DNA from: DASYPP01 sp036006525
Lineage (GTDB): Bacteria > Gemmatimonadota > Gemmatimonadetes > Gemmatimonadales > GWC2-71-9
DNA: 64,000 nt
Assembly (NCBI GenBank): GCA_036006525.1
Contig: DASYPP010000033.1
Span: forward strand, 1-64,000
Reading direction: 5' to 3'
The notes beneath the pieces are model-generated. The model did no database searches, had not been told where the DNA came from, and saw nothing but the letters and a program-made list of their open reading frames with translations. The translations under genes were made by a program, and so were the position numbers. How positions within the stretch are numbered: position 1 is the stretch's first letter; every line of letters begins with the position of its first letter. Shown piece after piece: positions 43,678 to 52,516 of the stretch.

Positions 43678-44709
43678 TCAATATGTCATGACTGGCGTGG
43701 CGCCGCCCAGATAGGTCCGGGCCGCGGTGAGAATCGTCTCCTGGGCCTGGGCCATGGTGCCTTCCACCGAGATCCCGGCGGCTTTGGTATGTCCGCCGCC
43801 CCCGAACGGCTTGGCGAATGCGGCGACATCGACGTCACCGACCGAGCGGAGCGAAACCTTGATCCGCCCGCTGGCCAGCTCGCGAAACAACAGGGCCATC
43901 CGCACGCCGGCGATGCTTCGGGGGTATTCCACCACGCCATCGAGATCGTCGGCGGTGACTCCGCGCCGCTCCATGGCGCCGGGGGGCACCGTCACCCAGG
44001 CCAGGCCGTACTCCGGCTCCACCACCAGGGTCTGTAAGGCGTCCGCCAGCAAGCGGGCCCGGCCTTCGGGCGCATTGGCGTAGACATCCAGGTAGATCGC
44101 CTCGGTATCGAGCCCGGTCTCCAGCAGGGCCGCCGCGGTGCGCAGGGTACGCGCGTCGGTGTTGCTGAACCGGAACCCGCCGGTGTCGGTCAGGATTCCG
44201 ACATACAGACTCCGGGCCGCGTCCTTCGTGATCGGCCAGTCGTTGCCCAACGCGATTTCATACACCAGGGCGGCGGTGGCAGCGGCGTTGGGGTCGAGGT
44301 AGCGCGGCCCGTTCGGCAGCTCACCCGGGCTCACGTGATGGTCGATGCAGGCCACCGGCACGCCGCGTTCCCGCACCGGTCCCGCCAGCATGCCGATCCG
44401 GCCGAGGTCGGCGATATCCAGCACCACGATCATGTCGGCCCGGCGCAGTTCTTTTACGGCGTCAGTGCTGCGATCCACGCCGGGCAGCGGCTGAAACAGG
44501 AAATCGTACCGGGGCGGGGTCGCAGTCGGATTGGTGACGACCACCTCGACGCCGCGGGCCCGGAGCAGGTAGGAGAGTCCCGCTTCGCTGCCCAGGCCAT
44601 CGCCGTCGGGATTGACGTGGGTGGTCAGGCAGACCCGCATCCCCGGCTTGAGGGCCGCCGCAAACGCATGTGCCGCAGTGAGTTTCGCGGGTGATAGATG
44701 CATGCTCAT
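43678..44709 (-). CDS. nrnA: DHH-family nanoRNase / pAp phosphatase
   Basis: A 343-residue DHH-DHHA1 phosphoesterase. Motifs: THVNPDGDGLGSE, VVLDIADLGRIG, DHH in CIDHHVSPGE, TDTGGFRFSNTDA, and the DHHA1 signature GGGGHTKAAG near the C-terminus. NrnA removes short RNA oligomers (including pGpG, the product of c-di-GMP breakdown) and dephosphorylates pAp. The HD-GYP and GGDEF proteins in the window make the pGpG role relevant. Repeat element I precedes the gene. Confidence 0.93.
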   Translation of the reverse strand: MSMHLSPAKLTAAHAFAAALKPGMRVCLTTHVNPDGDGLGSEAGLSYLLRARGVEVVVTNPTATPPRYDFLFQPLPGVDRSTDAVKELRRADMIVVLDIADLGRIGMLAGPVRERGVPVACIDHHVSPGELPNGPRYLDPNAAATAALVYEIALGNDWPITKDAARSLYVGILTDTGGFRFSNTDARTLRTAAALLETGLDTEAIYLDVYANAPEGRARLLADALQTLVVEPEYGLAWVTVPPGAMERRGVTADDLDGVVEYPRSIAGVRMALLFRELASGRIKVSLRSVGDVDVAAFAKPFGGGGHTKAAGISVEGTMAQAQETILTAARTYLGGATPVMTY

Positions 44710-44726
44710 AGTCGAATATTAACAGC

Positions 44727-44821
44727 GTAAGAAGTAAGAAGTGAGAAGTAAGAGGGAATGCGAAGGGGGCTACGACCCACCGTAACCCCCTTCTCACTTC
44801 TTACTTCTCACTTCTCACTTT
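44727..44821. repeat. Heptamer inverted-repeat element I (GTAAGAA)
   Basis: Left array 44727-44756: four heptamers GTAAGAA, GTAAGAA, GTGAGAA, GTAAGAG. Right array 44784-44821: CTTCTCACTTCTTACTTCTC and CACTTCTCAC, the inverted complement. A GAAGGGGG/CCCCCTTC stem (44762-44769 and 44785-44792) continues inward. It fills the gap between two minus-strand genes. Confidence 0.92.
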
Positions 44822-44822
44822 G

Positions 44823-46334
44823 TCATCTCTGTTGTGGAGTCCCCGCGTCCAGCTCCTTCTGCAGCACGCTGTGCCGCCGGCTGTAGCCGAAGTAGATGAC
44901 GAAGCCGATGATGAGCCAGACGATGAGCCGGATCCAGGTATCGGCCGGCAGTGTCGCCATGAGGCCCAGGCAGCAGAGCACGCCCATGATCGGGACGAAC
45001 GGCACCCACGGAGTCCGGAACGGCCGGTCCAGTTCGGGCCGCTTCTTCCGCAGGATCATCACGCCCAGGCACACGAGCACGAACGCCAGCAGGGTGCCGA
45101 TGTTCACCAGCTGACCCAGCAATTGCAGCGGCAGCATGCCGGTAGCCACGCCCACCGCGACTCCGGTGAAGATGGTCGAGAGATATGGCGTACGGAACTT
45201 GGGATGCACCGCCCCGGCCCACTTCCCGAGCAACCCATCGCGCGACATCGAGTAGAACACCCGGGACTGGCCCAGCAACATGACCAGGATGACCGATCCG
45301 AGGCCCAGCACGGCTCCCACGTCTACCGAGAGCCGGACCCAGGTGGGAGCGCCGATCCGCTCCATCGCCAGCGCCATCGGCGCGGCGACGTTGAGCTCGG
45401 TGTACGGCACCATGCCGGTCAGAACCGCGGAAACAACGACATACAGCAGGGTACAGATCGCCAGCGAGCCCAGGATGCCTTTCGCCATGTCCTTCTGGGG
45501 ATTCCTGGCCTCCTGGGCCGCCGTGGAGACCGCATCGAAGCCGATATAGGCGAAGAAGACCAGCCCGGCGCCGCGCAGCACACCGGACCACCCGTAGGTT
45601 CCCCATTCACCGGTATTGGGTGGAATGAACGGCTTCCAGTTTTCGGTGTGAATGTGTCCAACACCGATCGCGACGATCAACAGGATGATCGTGACCTTGA
45701 GGAGCACGATCATGTTGTTCACCGAGGCCGATTCCTTGATGCCGATGACCAGGATCGTGGACATCAGGGCGACGATAAACACCGCCGGCAGATTGATGAC
45801 GGCGCCGGTCAGATTCAATCCGGCGTGGGCACAGTCGGGGTTCGCCATGGTTCCCACCTGGGACGCGGTGCACCACGCGGTGGGCGAGTTGGTGAAATGC
45901 GGCGGGATATGGATACCCAGCTGGGCGAGCAGGCTGACCAGGTGACCGGACCAGCCCACCCCGACGGTGGCGGCCCCGGCGGCGTACTCCAGCACCAGGT
46001 CCCATCCGATGATCCAGGCGACCAGCTCGCCCATGGTCGCGTAGGAGTAGGTGTACGCGCTGCCGGCTACCGGCACCGCGCTCGCCATCTCGGCGTAGCA
46101 GAGCCCCGCGAAGGCGCAGGCGATGCCGACGATGATCATGGAGAGCGGCACCGCAGGGCCCGCGTGCAACGCGGCCGCCTGCCCGGTCAGCACGAAGATG
46201 CCGGCGCCGATGATGGCGCCGATGCCCAGCGCGGTCAGTCCCCAGGGGCCCAGGTGACGGCGCAGCGATTTCTCGGAGACGTTGTCAGCCTCGGCCCGGA
46301 GCGAGGTAATGGATTTGGTTGCCCACAGGTTCAT
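44823..46334 (-). CDS. APC-superfamily cationic amino-acid permease
   Basis: A 503-residue transporter with about 12-14 membrane helices. N-terminal APC motif GLTALGIGAIIGAGIFVLTG, the FAYIGFDAVSTAAQEARNPQ loop typical of the CAT/YfnA branch, and MSRDGLLGKWAG. It imports amino acids by proton symport or exchange across the inner membrane; the substrate is unknown. Isolated gene between repeat elements I and J. Confidence 0.93.
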   Translation of the reverse strand: MNLWATKSITSLRAEADNVSEKSLRRHLGPWGLTALGIGAIIGAGIFVLTGQAAALHAGPAVPLSMIIVGIACAFAGLCYAEMASAVPVAGSAYTYSYATMGELVAWIIGWDLVLEYAAGAATVGVGWSGHLVSLLAQLGIHIPPHFTNSPTAWCTASQVGTMANPDCAHAGLNLTGAVINLPAVFIVALMSTILVIGIKESASVNNMIVLLKVTIILLIVAIGVGHIHTENWKPFIPPNTGEWGTYGWSGVLRGAGLVFFAYIGFDAVSTAAQEARNPQKDMAKGILGSLAICTLLYVVVSAVLTGMVPYTELNVAAPMALAMERIGAPTWVRLSVDVGAVLGLGSVILVMLLGQSRVFYSMSRDGLLGKWAGAVHPKFRTPYLSTIFTGVAVGVATGMLPLQLLGQLVNIGTLLAFVLVCLGVMILRKKRPELDRPFRTPWVPFVPIMGVLCCLGLMATLPADTWIRLIVWLIIGFVIYFGYSRRHSVLQKELDAGTPQQR

Positions 46335-46489
46335 ACGGAGTGTACCTCGTAGTCGGAGAAACCAGTCTGACGAAGGAAAGGCACTGCATGAACTGCGACA
46401 GGCGTGTTTTGGGTGACGATTGGGCGGTCTAGGCTACCGCCTAAACTCCCACGTGTCAATACGTAAGCAAGTCAGAGTACTTCAAAAGC

Positions 46490-46598
46490 GTGCAGAGTGC
46501 AGGGTTCAGGGTGCAGGGCGAAAAGCGTTCAAGTTCACTGTGCAGGGTCGGCGGCGCTTTTACCTGCACCCTGCACTCTGCACCCTGCACTCTCGCGC
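46490..46598. repeat. Heptamer inverted-repeat element J (GTGCAGG)
   Basis: Left array 46490-46520: GTGCAGA, GTGCAGG, GTTCAGG, GTGCAGG. Right array 46563-46598: CCTGCACCCTGCACTCTGCA and CCCTGCACTC, the inverted complement. AAAAGCG/CGCTTTT provides a further internal stem (46521-46527 and 46555-46561). The rest of the 266-nt gap from 46335 contains no gene I can support. Confidence 0.92.
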
Positions 46599-46600
46599 AT

Positions 46601-48058
46601 TTAGCGCGAGTAGTTCGGCGCTTCCCGGGTGACGGTCACGTCATGGGGATGGGATTCCCGGAGGCCCGCCGAGGTGATCTGCACCAGCTCCACCTGGGAG
46701 CGGAGCGCGGCGATGTCACCCACCCCGCAGTATCCCATGCCGCTGCGCAGCCCGCCCACCATCTGGAACAGCACGTCTCCCACCGGCCCCTTGTAGGGCA
46801 CCCGCCCTTCGATGCCCTCGGGCACCATCTTGGACGGTCCCATTTCGCCCTGCTGGAAATAGCGGTCGGCTGAGCCGTCCTGCATGGCGGAAAGGCTGCC
46901 CATTCCACGGATCATCTTGAAACGACGGCCCTCGGCGAGAATGGATTCTCCCGGGCTCTCCTCGGTACCGGCCAGCATGGCGCCCATCATGACCGAGCTG
47001 GCTCCGGCCGCCAGTGCTTTCACTGCGTCACCCGAGTATTTGACGCCCCCGTCGGCGATCACCGGCACATCGCCGGCGCCGCGGACCGCGTCGATGATCG
47101 CGGTGACCTGGGGCATGCCGACTCCGGTCACCACCCGGGTAGTGCAGATACTCCCTGGCCCCACTCCGACTTTGACCGCGTCTACCCCGCGGCGGACCAG
47201 CTCCCTGGCCCCGGCCTCGGTGGCGACGTTCCCGGCGACCAGCTGGACGTCGGGGAACGCGGAGCGCAGGGCGTCGACCGTCTTCAACACGCCTTCGCTG
47301 TGGCCGTGGGCGGAATCCACCACGAGCACGTCGACCCCGGATCCGATCAGGGCCCGGGCGCGGGTTTCGACATCGGGAGTGGCGCCCACTGCCGCCGCGA
47401 CCCGAAGCCGCCCGTGCTGGTCCTTGTTGGCATCGGGGTGTTCCCGGCGCTTGAAGATGTCCTTGACGGTGATGAGACCCTTGAGGGTGCCGTCCTGGTC
47501 CACTACGGGAAGCTTCTCGATCCGGTGTCGGGAGAGAATCCGCTCGGCTTCGTCCAGGGTGGTGCCGACCGGCGCGGTGACCAGTTTTTCCCGGGTCATC
47601 GCCTCGCGAATCGGCTGGTCCAGGTTGCGCTCGAACTGGAGATCCCGGTTCGTGATGATCCCGACCAGCCGGCCCTGGCCGTCCACGATCGGAACGCCGG
47701 AGATCTTGAACCGGTTCATCAGCGCCGCCGCCTCGCGCAGCGGCCGGTCCGGTCCCAAGGTGATCGGGTTCAGGATCATCCCGCTTTCGCTGCGCTTGAC
47801 CTTGTCCACTTCGGCGGCCTGGCGCTCGATGGTCATGTTCTTGTGCAGCACCCCGATGCCGCCGTGCCGGGCCATGGCGATGGCCATGTCCGCCTCGGTG
47901 ACGGTATCCATTGCGGCAGACACAAACGGGATGTTGAGGGGGATCGATCGAGTCAGACAACTGGAGACGGAAACCTGGCGGGGATGGATCGCGGAATACC
48001 GCGGAGCCAGCAGGACGTCGTCGAAAGTGAGCGCGACTCCGGGGCGGAGGGTGCTCAT
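46601..48058 (-). CDS. guaB: Inosine-5'-monophosphate dehydrogenase
   Basis: A 485-residue enzyme oxidising IMP to XMP with NAD, the branch step to GMP. The catalytic Cys is in GVGPGSICTTRVVTG; two CBS domains occupy about residues 95-205 (FKISGVPIVDGQGRLVGIIT, HRIEKLPVVDQDGTLKGLIT); the flap has GRVPYKGP. The start ALTFDDVLLAPRYSAI is conserved. Cytoplasmic. Together with purD this represents purine synthesis, although the genes are not adjacent. Confidence 0.98.
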   Translation of the reverse strand: MSTLRPGVALTFDDVLLAPRYSAIHPRQVSVSSCLTRSIPLNIPFVSAAMDTVTEADMAIAMARHGGIGVLHKNMTIERQAAEVDKVKRSESGMILNPITLGPDRPLREAAALMNRFKISGVPIVDGQGRLVGIITNRDLQFERNLDQPIREAMTREKLVTAPVGTTLDEAERILSRHRIEKLPVVDQDGTLKGLITVKDIFKRREHPDANKDQHGRLRVAAAVGATPDVETRARALIGSGVDVLVVDSAHGHSEGVLKTVDALRSAFPDVQLVAGNVATEAGARELVRRGVDAVKVGVGPGSICTTRVVTGVGMPQVTAIIDAVRGAGDVPVIADGGVKYSGDAVKALAAGASSVMMGAMLAGTEESPGESILAEGRRFKMIRGMGSLSAMQDGSADRYFQQGEMGPSKMVPEGIEGRVPYKGPVGDVLFQMVGGLRSGMGYCGVGDIAALRSQVELVQITSAGLRESHPHDVTVTREAPNYSR

Positions 48059-48124
48059 CGCGCTGAATTGATTGAGGGTTCCATCTTGAAGGATACTGGC
48101 GGGTGCAGCAATGGGTCAAGCTTC

Positions 48125-48150
48125 GGACGGGCCCGGCGGCCCGTCCTACC
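48125..48150. repeat. GGACGGGC...GCCCGTCC hairpin repeat, copy 1
   Basis: A 26-nt sequence with 24 matches to 61673-61698: GGACGGGC, four variable bases, then a GC-rich centre and GCCCGTCCTACC. GGACGGGC and GCCCGTCC form a strong stem. The copy overlaps the stop codon (48146-48148) of the small protein gene and lies downstream of it, so it may end transcription or stabilise the 3' end. Confidence 0.8.
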
Positions 48151-48523
48151 CACCCGCTGGCTTGGCGCGGTCCGGTGGAGGAAGCGTCTTGCTCTCCTGC
48201 CCCGGCGGCACCGCCGGAGGCGAGCCTTCGGCCGCCCGAACCGCTTCGTCCACCACCGCCTTCCCCGCAGCGCTCAGGCCTTTCATCAACTTGCCGGCGC
48301 TGTCCATCAGGTTCATGGTCCCGCTGATCGCCTTGATCGGGATCTTGCCGGCCCGCATGGTGTCTTCCACCGTCTCGGTGATCTTGGCGAAGATGTTCGA
48401 CGGTGACTGGCGCTCGGCGTACTTGCTTTCCAGGTACTCGACGAAATCGAGGATCTGGTATCCCCGCTCGTCGTTGAGTGCCTCGAGCCGGCGGAGGATG
48501 CGCTGCTTCAGCAGGTCGTTCAT
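48146..48523 (-). CDS. Small cytoplasmic protein of unknown function, DUF2281-like N-terminus
   Basis: A 125-residue protein. The N-terminus (NDLLKQRILRRLEALNDERG, then YQILDFVEYLESKYAER) resembles the short helical DUF2281/antitoxin-like segment, followed by an amphipathic helical region (NIFAKITETVEDTMRAGKIP, NLMDSAGKLMKGLSAAGK) and a Pro-rich tail. Its ATG overlaps the stop of the SH3-domain protein (ATGA), so they are coupled. No toxin partner is adjacent. Confidence 0.7.
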   Translation of the reverse strand: MNDLLKQRILRRLEALNDERGYQILDFVEYLESKYAERQSPSNIFAKITETVEDTMRAGKIPIKAISGTMNLMDSAGKLMKGLSAAGKAVVDEAVRAAEGSPPAVPPGQESKTLPPPDRAKPAGG

Positions 48524-49590
48524 GGGGTGGCCTCTGCCACGGAGATCAGTTCCAGGACCGGATTGGGGAGGTAGCGGCTGGAGGCCGCCTTGATGGTTCC
48601 CCGCACCGCCAACTCCTGGAGCGGAGTAAACGCGCGAAAGCGGTCGACCTGGTCCTGGGGAATGATGACATAGACGAACCCGGATTCGGGTAGCGGGCCC
48701 CGGGTCAGCAGGTAAGAACGGCCCTGGGGGATCTCGGGCCGCAGTTCGTCGGCCGTCTGCACCGCCAGGAACTGCAGCCGCCAGTCCACCGCCTTGCCGA
48801 CATAGCGGCCCGGATTCGCCCGCACCTCGGCGGCGCTGACGCCTTTGAGCGCGCCGCTGTCGATCGTGGCGCGGGTGTCCTCTTCCTTAACCCACGCCTC
48901 GACCTGGACCCGCACCCACCCGCCCGACCGGCTCAGCACCCTGGCGCTGGCGCCCGGCTGCAATGCGCCGATCACCGGCCCCTGCGGGGTGGCCTGCAGT
49001 GAGGTGGCGCCTATGGCCTGCACCACGTCGCCCGGCGCGGCCGGTGCGGCAATACCGGCGCCAACCCCGGCCGGAGTCCGCGTGGTGTCACGCCGGGGAG
49101 TGCGGACCGAGTCCCGCGCTGCCGGACGCGGTGTTGGCACCGTCGCGATGGGCGACTGGAGCGCGCTCCGTTGAACCCAGACGTCGCGCTGAACCCGGGT
49201 CCAGGAACCTCGCTCCTCCATCCGCTTCAGCAGTGCGCCCATGGTCACCCGCGCCACCAGCGCACCGTTGGGAGCCACGCGCAGGTTCTCGCGCTGCTTC
49301 ACGCTCAGGTCGAATCCTTCCCGATCGACGCGCGTCGTGGAGCTGGTGAAGATCCAACCTTCCAGCCGGAACTCGACCCAGCCGCCGCTGGTGCGCCGGG
49401 TGGTGAGATCGTAGCCCCGGGGAAGGGTGCCGAGCGCCACCCCGTTGGCCGCTTTCCGGAAGGAAGTCTCGCCCGAAACGCGAAGCCGCTCCTGGGCATC
49501 TCCAGAAGCGGCCGAGAGCAGCAGCAACGCGAGCGCACAGGCTGGTAGCCTGAGGAGCCCGGGACTAGATTGCGGCGCGGAAGAGGGCAT
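48520..49590 (-). CDS. Secreted protein with SH3-like (bacterial SH3b) repeats
   Basis: A 356-residue exported protein (signal LPACALALLLLSAASGDAQ). Two or three SH3b-like units can be seen: LRVSGETSFRKAANGVALGT, ENLRVAPNGALVARVTMGAL, and QATPQGPVIGALQPGASARV, each followed by a GWVxV-type strand (GGWVEFRLEGWI, GSWTRVQRDVWV, GGWVRVQVEAWV). A C-terminal OB-like segment follows. Probably binds cell-wall peptides in the periplasm. Divergent from gpmI. Confidence 0.78.
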   Translation of the reverse strand: MPSSAPQSSPGLLRLPACALALLLLSAASGDAQERLRVSGETSFRKAANGVALGTLPRGYDLTTRRTSGGWVEFRLEGWIFTSSTTRVDREGFDLSVKQRENLRVAPNGALVARVTMGALLKRMEERGSWTRVQRDVWVQRSALQSPIATVPTPRPAARDSVRTPRRDTTRTPAGVGAGIAAPAAPGDVVQAIGATSLQATPQGPVIGALQPGASARVLSRSGGWVRVQVEAWVKEEDTRATIDSGALKGVSAAEVRANPGRYVGKAVDWRLQFLAVQTADELRPEIPQGRSYLLTRGPLPESGFVYVIIPQDQVDRFRAFTPLQELAVRGTIKAASSRYLPNPVLELISVAEATP

Positions 49591-49617
49591 ATCGCATTGT
49601 AGAAACCCCGGAGAGCC

Positions 49618-51174
49618 ATGTCAAACCGAACGCGGCGGGGACCCGTCGTCCTGGTTGTACTGGACGGTTGGGGCTATCGCCCCGAGCGGGAAGGCAATGC
49701 GATCGAACTGGCCAACACTCCGGTCTGGCACCGGCTCTGGGAGCGCTCGCCGCGCACGCTGCTGGAGGCGAGTGGACTCGCGGTGGGCCTCCCCGCGGGC
49801 CAGATGGGCAACAGCGAAGTGGGCCATCTCAATCTCGGGGCCGGGCGGATCGTCCCCCAGGACCTGGTACGAATCTCCCAGAGTATTGAAAGCGGCGAAT
49901 TCTTCCGGCTCCCGCCACTCATCGAGCTGGCCGCGCAGATGAAGCGCACCGGCGGCACCCTCCACCTGATGGGGTTGCTCGGCCCGGGCGGGGTGCACGC
50001 GATCGATCACCACCTGCTCGCCGCGGTGGAGTGGGCAGTGAAGGGCGGACCGCCCCGGATCGCGATCCACGGTTTCCTCGACGGGCGGGACACGCTGCCC
50101 ACGCTGGGACTCGAAGTCGTCGGCAACCTGGTGAAGGACCTCAAGCGGATCGCGGGTGACCGCGCGAAGATCGCGACCCTGACCGGGCGCTACTATGCCA
50201 TGGACCGGGACAAGCGCTGGGACCGCACCAGGCTGGCGTACGACGCGATGGTGCATGGCACCGGGCTCGCCGCCGCCGATCCGGTGCAGGCGATCCGCGA
50301 TGCCTACGCCCGAAACGAGACCGACGAGTTCATCCGCCCGATCGTGCTGCAGGAGGGCGGCAAACCGGTAGCGACGCTGCGCGATGGCGACGGGGTGTTC
50401 TGCTACAACTATCGCAGCGACCGGATGCGGCAGATCGTGCGGGCGCTGATGATCGATGGTTTCGACGGATTCACCGTGGCGGACCGGCCGAAGCTCAGCA
50501 TGGTCACGATGACGCAGTACGACCAGACCTTCCCGATTCCCCAGGTGTTTCCGCCCTTCAGCATGGCGAAGATCGTCGCCGAGGTGCTGGCCGGTCAGGG
50601 CATGAGCCAGCTGCGCACGGCGGAGACGGAGAAGTATCCCCACGTCACCTATTTCTTCAACGGTGGGCTGGAGACGCCGTACCAGGGCGAGGAGCGGCGG
50701 CTGGTTCCCTCCCAGAAGGTCGCGACCTACGACCTGGCGCCGGAGATGAGCGCGGCGGGAATCACCGACGTACTGTGCCAGGCGATCGAAGCGAAGGAAC
50801 ACGATTTCATCCTCTGCAACTACGCCAACGCGGACATGGTCGGCCACACCGGGGTGATACCGGCGGTGATCCGGGCCGTGGAGACCGTGGACCAGTGCCT
50901 GGCGCGCATGGTGAAGAGCGTCGAGAAGGCGGGGGCGGTAGCGCTGGTGACGGCCGACCATGGCAACTGCGAGCTGATGCTGGACCCGGAAACCGGCGGC
51001 CCCCACACGGCGCACACCACCAACCCGGTCCCCTTCGTCGCGGTAAACGCGGACGCGACCCAGCTCCGTTCCGGCGGCTCGCTTCGCGATGTGGGACCGA
51101 CCGTGCTGCGGTTGCTGGGCGTGGAACCACCGCCCGAGATGACCGGGCGGGACCTGAGAGATCTGGGAGACTGA
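49618..51174 (+). CDS. gpmI: 2,3-bisphosphoglycerate-independent phosphoglycerate mutase
   Basis: A 518-residue Mn-dependent glycolytic enzyme interconverting 3- and 2-phosphoglycerate. Alkaline-phosphatase fold motifs: VLDGWGY at the N-terminus, the phosphoserine Ser66 in QMGNSEVGHLNLGAGR, HGFLDGRDTLP, RYYAMDRDKRWDR, and the C-terminal TADHGNCE...HTTNPVPFV. Length is normal. It is Mn-dependent in many bacteria, and a Mn-sensing riboswitch for terC is present further along the window. Confidence 0.98.
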   Translation: MSNRTRRGPVVLVVLDGWGYRPEREGNAIELANTPVWHRLWERSPRTLLEASGLAVGLPAGQMGNSEVGHLNLGAGRIVPQDLVRISQSIESGEFFRLPPLIELAAQMKRTGGTLHLMGLLGPGGVHAIDHHLLAAVEWAVKGGPPRIAIHGFLDGRDTLPTLGLEVVGNLVKDLKRIAGDRAKIATLTGRYYAMDRDKRWDRTRLAYDAMVHGTGLAAADPVQAIRDAYARNETDEFIRPIVLQEGGKPVATLRDGDGVFCYNYRSDRMRQIVRALMIDGFDGFTVADRPKLSMVTMTQYDQTFPIPQVFPPFSMAKIVAEVLAGQGMSQLRTAETEKYPHVTYFFNGGLETPYQGEERRLVPSQKVATYDLAPEMSAAGITDVLCQAIEAKEHDFILCNYANADMVGHTGVIPAVIRAVETVDQCLARMVKSVEKAGAVALVTADHGNCELMLDPETGGPHTAHTTNPVPFVAVNADATQLRSGGSLRDVGPTVLRLLGVEPPPEMTGRDLRDLGD

Positions 51175-51176
51175 TC

Positions 51177-51212
51177 TATGGCGGTAAGGCGGTATGGCGG
51201 TAAGGCGGTAGG
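51177..51212. repeat. Octamer direct repeat K (TATGGCGG/TAAGGCGG) at a gene start
   Basis: Four perfect octamers in alternation, TATGGCGG-TAAGGCGG-TATGGCGG-TAAGGCGG, cover 51177-51208, followed by TAGG. The first contains the ATG of the gene at 51178, so the array encodes the first dozen residues (MAVRRYGGKAVG) of that protein. No inverted arm. Confidence 0.88.
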
Positions 51213-51903
51213 TAAATCGGTGATGACACTGGGCCTCTTGTGCCTCCTGGCGACGGCGAGCCTTGCGGCACAGGTGGGTCATGAACCGCGGAAATCTCCC
51301 TATCGGGATATAACGCGCGGGTCCTCCCTCACCTTTATGGCAGGCTATCTCGGTGGCGATGGCGGTTCGCTGGGCATCGGGCCCCGGCACGGCATGACCT
51401 ACGGGGTGCTCTACGACCTCCGGACGTCGGGCTTCGTGACGGGCGGCCTGGCCCTCACGTACATGGACCTGGAACGGGATGTTCTCGACGCTGACGCGCC
51501 GAAGGCCACCCGGCGTACCGGCCCCTTCAAGCAGACCATCATTAACCCGGAAGCGATTCTTCAATTCAACCTGACCGGCGGAAAGTCCTGGCATCACATC
51601 GCCCCGTTCTTCGTCGGCGCCGTGGGCTATGCCCTGGGAAGCGACGTCAAGAGTGACACCAGCGGTTTCCAGTTCGGGAACCGGTTCACGGTTTCCCCCG
51701 GCTTCGGCTTCCGGTATTTCCTCGGCAGTCATCTCCACCTGAGGTTCGAGGCCCGCCGACACTTCTGGAAACTCAAGTACCCCTCATCCTACCTGGATGA
51801 TCCCGCGAACGATCCGACCGGCTCTCCGGTCATCACCAATGGCAAGACCTCGGACTGGATGTCGTCCTGGTGGATGATTGGGGGCCTCTCTTTTTCATTC
51901 TAG
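51178..51903 (+). CDS. Outer-membrane beta-barrel protein of unknown function
   Basis: A 241-residue exported protein with an OmpW/OmpX-like pattern of amphipathic strands (YGVLYDLRTSGFVTGGLALTY, EAILQFNLTGG, FTVSPGFGFRYFLGSHLHLRFEARRHFW in parts) ending in Phe (WWMIGGLSFSF), as barrel proteins do. The signal peptide core is TLGLLCLLATASLAAQ. If translation begins at 51178 (GGGAG 8 nt upstream) repeat K forms the basic n-region; the ATG at 51223 is the alternative and gives a short signal peptide. It is 3 nt after gpmI. Confidence 0.72.
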   Translation: MAVRRYGGKAVGKSVMTLGLLCLLATASLAAQVGHEPRKSPYRDITRGSSLTFMAGYLGGDGGSLGIGPRHGMTYGVLYDLRTSGFVTGGLALTYMDLERDVLDADAPKATRRTGPFKQTIINPEAILQFNLTGGKSWHHIAPFFVGAVGYALGSDVKSDTSGFQFGNRFTVSPGFGFRYFLGSHLHLRFEARRHFWKLKYPSSYLDDPANDPTGSPVITNGKTSDWMSSWWMIGGLSFSF

Positions 51904-51914
51904 GATCGGCGAAA

Positions 51915-52038
51915 GTGAGCAGAAGCGGTAAGCAGTAAGCGGGATTGGAAACCGGATCCGGCAACCAAGTCACCGTCAACCTGGCAGGTCTATGTCACCG
52001 GTCCCGCTCCCTTCTTACTGCTTACTGCTTACGCTTTT
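51915..52038. repeat. Heptamer inverted-repeat element L (GTAAGCA)
   Basis: Left array 51915-51945 has GTGAGCA, GGTAAGCA and GTAAGCG followed by GGGAT. Right array 52002-52038 has TCCCGCTCCCTTCTTACTGC and TTACTGCTTACGC, the inverted complement. The centre (about 55 nt) contains a smaller ACCGG/CCGGT-type pairing. It fills the gap before the QueD-like gene. Confidence 0.88.
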
Positions 52039-52041
52039 GCC

Positions 52042-52452
52042 ATGATCTCGCTCACCCGGACCGTCCGCTTCCCCGCCACACACCGGATGTTCCGCTCCGA
52101 CTGGAGCGAAGCTGAGAACCGGGCAGCCTACGGCCCGCTCGCCCAGTATCATGGTCATGAGTACGAGTGCGGTGTGACGGTCACCGGTGTCCTGGATCCG
52201 GCCACCGGCATGCTGGTGGACCTTTCCCTGCTGGACGCCGTCCTCAAGGAAGAGGTGGTCGGGCGTTTCGGTGGCCAGCCCCTCAATACCCTCCCCGAGT
52301 TTGCCTCGGGCCGTCCCCTCCCGACCTGCGAGGCGCTAGCTTCCGTTCTGTACACCCGCATCGCCGCGCGACTCCCATCCGGGGTTCGCCTGGTGCGGGT
52401 CATGGTCGCCGAGGATCCCACGCTGTATGCCGAGTGCACCGGAGCACCCTGA
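52042..52452 (+). CDS. 6-pyruvoyl-tetrahydropterin synthase/QueD homologue lacking the catalytic triad
   Basis: A 136-residue protein of the T-fold PTPS/QueD family. The zinc ligands are present: His in FPATHRM and the HGH of YHGHEYEC; the substrate-binding Glu is in MVAEDPTLY; PTCEALA replaces PTSEVLA. Compared with E. coli QueD, the nucleophile Cys four residues before HGH is Leu (GPLAQYHGH), and the Asp-His of LDHHYLND is absent (FGGQPLNTLPE). So it probably binds a pterin or related ligand but may catalyse another reaction, or none. No other queuosine gene is nearby. Confidence 0.82.
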   Translation: MISLTRTVRFPATHRMFRSDWSEAENRAAYGPLAQYHGHEYECGVTVTGVLDPATGMLVDLSLLDAVLKEEVVGRFGGQPLNTLPEFASGRPLPTCEALASVLYTRIAARLPSGVRLVRVMVAEDPTLYAECTGAP

Positions 52453-52516
52453 CACCAGGACGCTGAGCCGGCGGTTTGTGTTGGCCCATGGCTCTGAGGC
52501 CGTCTCCGTTTAGAAC

